This document shows positions 15,035 through 20,253 of a stretch of DNA of 20,253 bases, in pieces. The position numbers were made by a program, and so were the translations under genes. The notes beneath the pieces were generated by a model. It made no database searches and was not told the DNA's origin. It saw only the letters and a list, made by a program, of their open reading frames with translations. Numbering within the stretch: the stretch's first letter is position 1; every line of letters begins with the position of its first letter. This DNA comes from JBKJUK01 sp046590705 (lineage in GTDB: Bacteria > Acidobacteriota > Thermoanaerobaculia > Gp7-AA8), in contig JBKJUK010000259.1 in assembly GCA_046590705.1 (NCBI GenBank), positions 1 to 20,253 on the forward strand. The letters run 5' to 3'.

Positions 15035-15852
15035 GTCGCCGCGTCGAATCGCTGCTGCTGCACACGCTGTTGATTGCGGGTGGGGCGATCACGCTCTTTC
15101 CGCTTTTTTGGATGGTTTCGGCCTCTTTCATGAGCACCGGTGAGGCGACGACGTATCCACCGCAGCTGCTCCCCCAGAACGCCACGCTCGATCAATACCG
15201 CCAGCTCTTCCTCCGCATGAACCTCGGGCGCGCCCTCTTCAGTAGCGCAGTGATCGCGACGACGGTGACGATCGGTTCGGTGCTGCTTTGCTCGATGGCC
15301 GGTTACGCCTTTGCGAAACTCCGCTTCGGTGGTCGCGATCGCCTGTTCGGCTGGCTGATGATCGCGCTGGTCATCCCTCCACAGGTCGGGATGCTTCCGC
15401 TGTTTCTGATGATGAAGGAGCTGCACCTCGTGAATACCTACTGGGGCGTGATCATCCCGACGCTTGCGACCGTCTTCGGCATCTTTCTCATCCGGCAGTT
15501 CATGATTTCACTGCCGCAGGAGCTCATCGAGGCAGCGCGCATTGATGGAGCGAGCGAGTGGCGTATCTACTGGAGCGTCGTGCTGCCACTGGCACGTCCG
15601 ATCCTCGCCACGCTGGCGACGTTTCAATTCATGTCGAGCTGGAACGACTTCATGTGGCCGCTGATCGTCCTCTCCGATCAGTCGCATTACACCCTGCCGG
15701 TCGCTGTGGCGAATCTGAGCGGTGAGCATGCCCTCGACGTTGAGTTGATGATGGCCGGCGCGGTCATCACCGTCCTCCCGGTACTTGCCCTCTTCGTCGC
15801 GCTGCAGCGTTACTACATCACCGGTCTGATGGCGGGAAGTGTGAAGGGTTGA
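15031..15852 (+). CDS. ABC sugar importer permease, MalG/UgpE type
   Basis: The 273-residue protein starts at ATG 15031 within the preceding stop (ATGA), with AGGAG at 15021-15025. The first membrane helix lies at about 9-32 (LHTLLIAGGAITLFPLFWMV). The EAA loop reads QELIEAARIDGASEWRIYWS followed by VVLPLARP. SWNDFMWPLIVL near the C-terminus is characteristic of MalG-type permeases. It forms the second half of the transport channel. The only ATPase nearby is the convergent gene at 18861-19937. Confidence 0.94.
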   Translation: MSRRVESLLLHTLLIAGGAITLFPLFWMVSASFMSTGEATTYPPQLLPQNATLDQYRQLFLRMNLGRALFSSAVIATTVTIGSVLLCSMAGYAFAKLRFGGRDRLFGWLMIALVIPPQVGMLPLFLMMKELHLVNTYWGVIIPTLATVFGIFLIRQFMISLPQELIEAARIDGASEWRIYWSVVLPLARPILATLATFQFMSSWNDFMWPLIVLSDQSHYTLPVAVANLSGEHALDVELMMAGAVITVLPVLALFVALQRYYITGLMAGSVKG

Positions 15853-15857
15853 CGACC

Positions 15858-18800
15858 ATGAAGATTGCCGCTGGGCTGCTGGCCCTTCTGGTCAGTGCGA
15901 GCCTTTCCGCGCAGAGCGCTCGTGTCATCGACGACTTCGAATCAGGCGCGGGTTGGACGGCACACCCATCTGACGGCGTCGAGCTGCGGATCTCATCGGC
16001 GCCGGGAATGCATGGGAAGGCGCTGCGCCTCGACTTCGATTTTCATGGTGGTGCCGGATACGCGATTGCACGGCGTGCCGTGGACATCACGTTGCCGGCG
16101 AACTACGCCTTCAGTTTCCAGCTGCTGGCCTCACCGGAAGTTCAGACGAACGACCTCGAATTCAAGTTGCTCGATGGAAGTGGTGACAACGTCTGGTGGG
16201 CGAACCGTCGCGGGTTCGACTATCCGAAGAAATGGACAGAGATCGCAACGCGCAAACGGCAGATCAGCTATGCGTGGGGCCCGAAGGGTGGCCGGGAGCT
16301 GCAACGCGTCGCATCGCTCGAGATTGTGGTGACTGCAGTGAATGGCGGACGCGGCACCCTGTTGATCGATGACTTCACGCTGACCGAGCTCCCTCCGGCT
16401 GTGCAGGGTGCAGTGGCCACCGGTTCATGGAAGGGAAGTGAAGGAGTGCAGCAGCATCTCATCGATCTCGGCGTCAGGCGGGAGCTCGGTGGTTTGCGCA
16501 TCGATTGGGACGAGAGTGATTTCGCTCGCGACTACACCATCGAAGCTTCGCGCGACGGCAGGCAGTTCGATGAGCTGCGCCGGGTGGCCGGAAATCGACG
16601 AAGCACGCAACTGCTGCATCTGCCCGACGTCGAGACGAGATATCTCCGCCTGACGGCGCAACGGAGCGCGCGAGGGAAAGGCTACGCGATTCGGAACGTC
16701 GAGATCGAGCCGGTCGATTGGGCGCCGACCGCCAACGACTTCTTTTCACTTCTTGCAAAAGAGGCGACGCGCGGAGATTACCCCCGCTACTTCTCGCGCG
16801 AGCAGTCGTACTGGACTGCAATCGGTGCCGATGGTGGCGAAGAGGAAGTGCTGGTGGGAGAGGATGGTTCGATCGAGCCATTCAAGGGTGGCTTTTCGAT
16901 CGAGCCATTTCTTTACGACGGAGAGCTCACCACCTGGGACGATGTGAAGTCTTCGCATTCACTCGTGGAAGGTGACCTCCCCGTTCCGGGGATTCATTGG
17001 AAAGAGCGAGGTCTGACGCTCGAGACGACCGCAGCGGTCACGAACGATTCGACGCTGCTTGTGCGTTATCGCATTACCAGAGAAAGCGGCGGCACGGAAG
17101 GAAGTCGCGACATGCGACTCTTCATCGCGCTGCGTCCGTTCCAGGTGAATCCTTCGATGCAGTGGCTGAATCTCGTCGGCGGCGCCTCGCGCATCGAGCA
17201 GCTGGCCTTCGGGAGCGACGCTGTTCTCATCAATGGCACACAACGCATATTGACCGTCACGAAGCCTGATCGCGTCGGGAGTGCCACGTTGGACGAAGGA
17301 AACATCGTCGACTATCTGCGACGAGGTGAGGTGGGGGCGGAAGGCGCGCTCCAACGTTCCGATCCGAATGGACGGATGTCAGGCGCGCTGGAATACAGAC
17401 TGCAACTCGCTCCCGGACAGCAGCGTGATCTCTTCCTGGTAGTTCCACTGGCGACGCCGGCCTCTGCGGAGGCAACGCTCGCCGATCCGTCAGCTGCGTT
17501 GACTGGTGTCGTCGACGAGTGGCGCGAGAAGCTTCATCGCATCACCTTCGAGCTTCCTGCGGCGCCTGAAGTCGCCGATGCGGTGCGCACGAGCATCGCC
17601 TACATGCTGATGCATCGCGACGGCCCTTCGCTGGAGCCGGGAACTCGCTCATACGACCGTGCCTGGATTCGCGATGGCGCGCTCATGGCGACACTTCTTC
17701 TCCAGTTCCAGCACTCCGACGTCGCGAAGGCCTTTGCCACGTGGTTCGCGAAGTATCAATTCAAGGATGGGAAGGTGCCATGTTGCGTCGACCGGCGCGG
17801 AGCCGATCCGGTCCCCGAGAACGATAGTCATGGACAACTCATTTATCTCGTCGCTGAGATTTACCGGCATACCGGCGACGAGGCGTTCGCGCGGGAGCTG
17901 TGGCCGAATGTCGATGCAGCAGCGCGCTACATCGAGAAACTTCGTTCCGAGAATCGTGGAGAGTTCGAGGGACTGGTCACGGAGTCGATCAGTCACGAAG
18001 GCTACTCGGCGAAGCCGATGCATTCGTACTGGGATGACTTCTTTGCGCTGCGCGGGATGAGCGACGCGGTCTTTCTTGCCGGGAGACTCGGCTTCGAGGA
18101 GCGGCGGCGAGAGCTGGTGGCGCAGGAGGCCGATTTCAAGACGGACCTGGCGGCATCGTTACGGAGAACGATTACGACGCACAAAATCGATTACATCCCC
18201 GGCGCCGCGGAGCTGGGTGATTTCGATGCGACCTCCACTGCGATCGGAATCTCACCACTCAATATGACTGCCCTGCTGCCGCCACGTGAGTTGGCTAGAA
18301 CGTTCGAGCGTTACCTCGAGTCGCTCGAGAAGCCGCGCGACGATTACACACCCTACGAAATGAGGAACATCGGCGCTCTGATCCGGCTCGGGCAGAAGAA
18401 GCACGTCACTCCGCTCATCGAACGCTTCATGCGCGACCGCCGGCCCGCTGCATGGAACAGTTGGGCCGAAGTCGTTGCGACAGATTCGAGGCGGCCGATC
18501 TTCATCGGCGATATGCCGCACGCATGGGTGGCATCCGACTTCGTCAGGTCGATCCTCGATGCGATTGCGTTTGATCGTGAGGACGGGGCTCTTGTGATTG
18601 GAGCCGGAGTTCCCGCGGCATGGATCACCGAGGAGGCGCTTCGCGTCGGCCCGCTCGGCGGAGAGAGCGGAACCATCGAGGTGAGCATGCGGCGGGTACG
18701 TCGAAAGGTGGAGATCAATCTGTCCGGCAGTGCAAGACCGAAGAAGTTGGTCGTTCACGTTCCCGATGCAGAGAGGGTGCGCCGCGTCACGGTCAACGGA

Positions 18801-18872
18801 CGGAAAGCGAGTGTGCGCGACGGTGTCGTGACCGTGCCGAAGCTACCGGCGAAGCTCGCGCTAACGTACTGA
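15858..18872 (+). CDS. Large secreted multidomain (alpha/alpha)6 glycoside hydrolase with F5/8-type C-like domain
   Basis: The 1004-residue protein is taken from ATG 15858, which lies 9 nt after GAAGGG. A TTG at 15849 overlaps the permease stop but sits too close to that site. A Sec signal covers 1-18 (AAGLLALLVSASLSA, cleaved before QSA). Then come a jelly-roll carbohydrate-binding-like domain (about 22-178, RVIDDFES...), an F5/8 type C (discoidin)-like domain (about 182-287), a beta-sandwich (about 290-540) and a catalytic-looking (alpha/alpha)6 region (about 565-905). The last contains SYDRAWIRDG, KVPCCVDRRGADPVPENDSHG, ISHEGYSAKPMHSYWDDFFA, AELGDFDATST and FIGDMPHAWV. A short beta tail follows. 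Conserved acidic residues in WIRDG, PENDSHG and ELGDFD are candidate catalytic groups. I could not assign a CAZy family. It probably trims glucan fragments in the periplasm or outside the cell. Confidence 0.82.
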   Translation: MKIAAGLLALLVSASLSAQSARVIDDFESGAGWTAHPSDGVELRISSAPGMHGKALRLDFDFHGGAGYAIARRAVDITLPANYAFSFQLLASPEVQTNDLEFKLLDGSGDNVWWANRRGFDYPKKWTEIATRKRQISYAWGPKGGRELQRVASLEIVVTAVNGGRGTLLIDDFTLTELPPAVQGAVATGSWKGSEGVQQHLIDLGVRRELGGLRIDWDESDFARDYTIEASRDGRQFDELRRVAGNRRSTQLLHLPDVETRYLRLTAQRSARGKGYAIRNVEIEPVDWAPTANDFFSLLAKEATRGDYPRYFSREQSYWTAIGADGGEEEVLVGEDGSIEPFKGGFSIEPFLYDGELTTWDDVKSSHSLVEGDLPVPGIHWKERGLTLETTAAVTNDSTLLVRYRITRESGGTEGSRDMRLFIALRPFQVNPSMQWLNLVGGASRIEQLAFGSDAVLINGTQRILTVTKPDRVGSATLDEGNIVDYLRRGEVGAEGALQRSDPNGRMSGALEYRLQLAPGQQRDLFLVVPLATPASAEATLADPSAALTGVVDEWREKLHRITFELPAAPEVADAVRTSIAYMLMHRDGPSLEPGTRSYDRAWIRDGALMATLLLQFQHSDVAKAFATWFAKYQFKDGKVPCCVDRRGADPVPENDSHGQLIYLVAEIYRHTGDEAFARELWPNVDAAARYIEKLRSENRGEFEGLVTESISHEGYSAKPMHSYWDDFFALRGMSDAVFLAGRLGFEERRRELVAQEADFKTDLAASLRRTITTHKIDYIPGAAELGDFDATSTAIGISPLNMTALLPPRELARTFERYLESLEKPRDDYTPYEMRNIGALIRLGQKKHVTPLIERFMRDRRPAAWNSWAEVVATDSRRPIFIGDMPHAWVASDFVRSILDAIAFDREDGALVIGAGVPAAWITEEALRVGPLGGESGTIEVSMRRVRRKVEINLSGSARPKKLVVHVPDAERVRRVTVNGRKASVRDGVVTVPKLPAKLALTY

Positions 18873-19937
18873 GAGTTCGGTCGCAGCGTCGAAGACATGG
18901 ATTGCCGCGGGATCGAGGGCCATCACCGTCATCTCATCGACCCTCGGAGTCGCGTGCGGTTCGAAGATCGCGACGATGCGGGTATCGCCTGCGATCGCAT
19001 GCACAATGGATTCGTGCCCGATCGGTTCGACGACATCAATCTTCACCTGAATCAGGGAATGCCGCGACTCTGCCTTACCCGCTGGCTCGAGCTGTTCCGG
19101 GCGGATGCCCAGCAGCACTTTCTGTCCGTCGCTGACCCGGCTACTGATCTCCGCTGCAATCGGCAGGGAGAACGATGCGGTGTCGAACGATGATCCTGAC
19201 ACGGTTGCGGGGACGAGATTCATGGGAGGTGTTCCGATGAACTGCGCGACAAAAACATTTGCCGGCCGCTCGTACACTTCACGCGGCGTTCCGACCTGCT
19301 GCACCTTGCCGTCACGGAGGAGCGTGATCCGGTCGCCCATGGTCATCGCTTCGATCTGATCGTGGGTCACGTAGATGGCCGTGGTTCCAAGGGTGTGCTG
19401 GAGTTTGGTGATCTCGGCGCGCGTCTGTGCGCGAAGCTTTGCATCGAGGTTCGAGAGCGGCTCATCGAACAGAAAGACGGACGGTTTCCTCACGATGGCG
19501 CGCCCTACCGCGACGCGCTGGCGCTGGCCGCCGGAGAGATCTTTCGGTTTACGTTCGAGGAGGTGTCCGATGTCGAGAATCCCGGCTGCCTCATTCACGC
19601 GTCTGGCTGTTTCGGTGCTCGAGGTGCCGCGCATCCGTAATCCGAACTCCAGGTTTTCCCGCACCGACATGTGCGGATAGAGCGCGTAATTCTGAAAGAC
19701 CATGGCGATGTCGCGATCTTTCGGAGGGACGTCGTTGACGACGCGTTCGCCGACCGCGATGGTGCCGCCGGAGAGCTCTTCCAGACCCGCGGTCATGCGC
19801 AGCAGAGTCGACTTGCCGCAGCCGGAGGGTCCTACCAGGACCATGAACTCCGCGTCGCGAATCTCGAGGTCGAGACCTTCGATGACCGAGACCTTACCGT
19901 ACCGCTTGGCTACCTGATTCAAAGTCACGCTGGCCAT
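18861..19937 (-). CDS. ABC sugar importer ATPase, MsmX/UgpC/MalK family
   Basis: The 358-residue ATPase has Walker A GPSGCGKST (36-44), Q-loop Gln82, signature LSGGQ (134-138), Walker B FLFDEP with Asp158-Glu159, D-loop SNLDA and H-loop His192, so it should be active. A C-terminal TOBE/OB-type regulatory region follows (about 240-358). It supplies energy to the two permeases of the locus, and may serve other importers as MsmX does. It is convergent to the large hydrolase: the two coding ends overlap by 12 bp tail to tail. There is no Shine-Dalgarno sequence before ATG 19937, but a short upstream frame ends 7 nt before it and may couple translation. Its promoter region is a captured copy of the kinase leader. 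Confidence 0.95.
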   Translation of the reverse strand: MASVTLNQVAKRYGKVSVIEGLDLEIRDAEFMVLVGPSGCGKSTLLRMTAGLEELSGGTIAVGERVVNDVPPKDRDIAMVFQNYALYPHMSVRENLEFGLRMRGTSSTETARRVNEAAGILDIGHLLERKPKDLSGGQRQRVAVGRAIVRKPSVFLFDEPLSNLDAKLRAQTRAEITKLQHTLGTTAIYVTHDQIEAMTMGDRITLLRDGKVQQVGTPREVYERPANVFVAQFIGTPPMNLVPATVSGSSFDTASFSLPIAAEISSRVSDGQKVLLGIRPEQLEPAGKAESRHSLIQVKIDVVEPIGHESIVHAIAGDTRIVAIFEPHATPRVDEMTVMALDPAAIHVFDAATELSVR

Positions 19938-19944
19938 GGTGCGG

Positions 19945-20028
19945 TTAGATTAGCAGAGCTGCCGGCCGCTGCGCTGAAACATGGTCATCCAGGTCATAGT
20001 GCGCGATCCGAGAACCTGTTAAGAGCAT
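19945..20028 (-). CDS. 27-codon chimeric leader frame derived from the kinase start
   Basis: On the minus strand the frame opens with MLLTGSRIAHY, identical to kinase residues 1-11. It then departs into unrelated sequence (DLDDHVSAQRPAALLI) and stops 7 nt before the ATPase ATG. It has no known function as a peptide. It could be a fusion relic, or could act as a leader that passes ribosomes to the ATPase gene, which lacks its own ribosome site. Confidence 0.35.
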   Translation of the reverse strand: MLLTGSRIAHYDLDDHVSAQRPAALLI

Positions 20029-20080
20029 CGGGTGACTGTATGCCTGTTGCGCCTGGACGTGCCTCGGGCGCACAGGAGGC
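19994..20080 (-). repeat. Kinase start-and-leader segment, right copy of a direct repeat
   Basis: This matches 5099-5186, with identity over the first 42 bases and near-identity to about 20059. It includes the first 11 kinase codons and the sequence upstream of them but none of the rest of the kinase gene. The break to non-kinase sequence is at codon 12. Confidence 0.85.
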
Positions 20081-20182
20081 GTTTATATCAGTGCGCGTAG
20101 TCGGGCATCGACCCCGTTCTCGCGCGCCGGAGGCGTTTATGTCAGTGCGCGTAGTCGGGCATCGAACGCGTTCTACCGCGCC
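20075..20182 (+). repeat. Two tandem 54-bp units leading into REP copy 6
   Basis: Units 20075-20128 and 20129-20182 begin GGAGGCGTTTAT and match at about 49 of 54 positions. A third GGAGGC at 20183, in the same phase, begins the REP itself. The unit corresponds to the upstream box seen once before copy 3 (5284-5333), so the box has been amplified here. Confidence 0.8.
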
Positions 20183-20253
20183 GGAGGCGCGAATCGAGGG
20201 TAGCCGGTGGTAAGCGCGAAGCGCGCAGCCACCGGACCGACAAACCGCGAATC
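20177..20253 (+). repeat. REP element copy 6 (cut by the window edge)
   Basis: All 77 bases are identical to 5320-5396, in the same orientation: the GGAGG palindrome, GTAG (20200-20203), the CCGGTGG...CCACCGG hairpin and the start of the spacer. The terminal GCGCCCC/GGGGCGC box would lie just beyond the right edge. Confidence 0.85.

Noticed and set aside
1..20253. CRISPR arrays, tRNA or rRNA genes
   Set aside because: I saw no regularly spaced short repeats with unique spacers; the only tandem repeat (54 bp) has no spacers. No cloverleaf or rRNA-like segment was noticed by eye, though a covariance search was not possible.

Overview
The window (roughly 60% GC) looks like a chromosomal segment of a Gram-negative, probably acidobacterial, soil-type bacterium. 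The clues are a soluble Ser/Thr kinase fused to a TolB-like propeller, a TonB-dependent receptor with an N-terminal carboxypeptidase-regulatory-like domain, and several GTAG-type REP palindromes. The taxon is inferred from gene content, not measured.

Layout. (1) 1-1263, minus strand: a secreted trypsin-fold protease (lysyl-endopeptidase-like), cut by the left edge. (2) 1264-2667: a debris zone with REP copies, a RAYT (REP-associated tyrosine transposase) N-terminal fragment, the 3' end of a zeta-toxin-like kinase gene, and an intact 70-aa protein that overlaps that remnant and may be its former antitoxin. (3) 2668-5133, minus strand: the Ser/Thr kinase with TolB-like propeller. (4) 5134-5941: a REP-rich gap. 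(5) 5942-19937: a carbohydrate-use locus. (6) 19938-20253: a duplicated piece of the kinase start and leader, followed by more REP sequence.

The carbohydrate locus is one functional unit. A cytoplasmic GH1 beta-glucosidase (minus) is divergent from a plus-strand run: LacI-type regulator, TonB-dependent receptor, GH144-like lipoprotein, ABC solute-binding lipoprotein, two permeases and a large secreted multidomain glycoside hydrolase. The MsmX/UgpC-type ATPase for the importer is convergent at the far end. Most plus-strand junctions overlap by a few bases, so translation is probably coupled. The regulator carries a perfect 14-bp LacI-type palindrome between its promoter and start codon. Predicted flow: receptor across the outer membrane, lipoprotein and periplasmic hydrolases, ABC import, then GH1 hydrolysis to glucose. 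GH144 enzymes act on beta-1,2-glucan, so that is the best substrate guess; it is inference.

The most unusual structural point is that the locus lies between direct repeats. The kinase's first 11 codons with their leader, plus a 77-bp identical REP block, occur at 5099-5396 and again at 19994-20253. At the right-hand copy the kinase start is fused to the region just upstream of the ABC ATPase.
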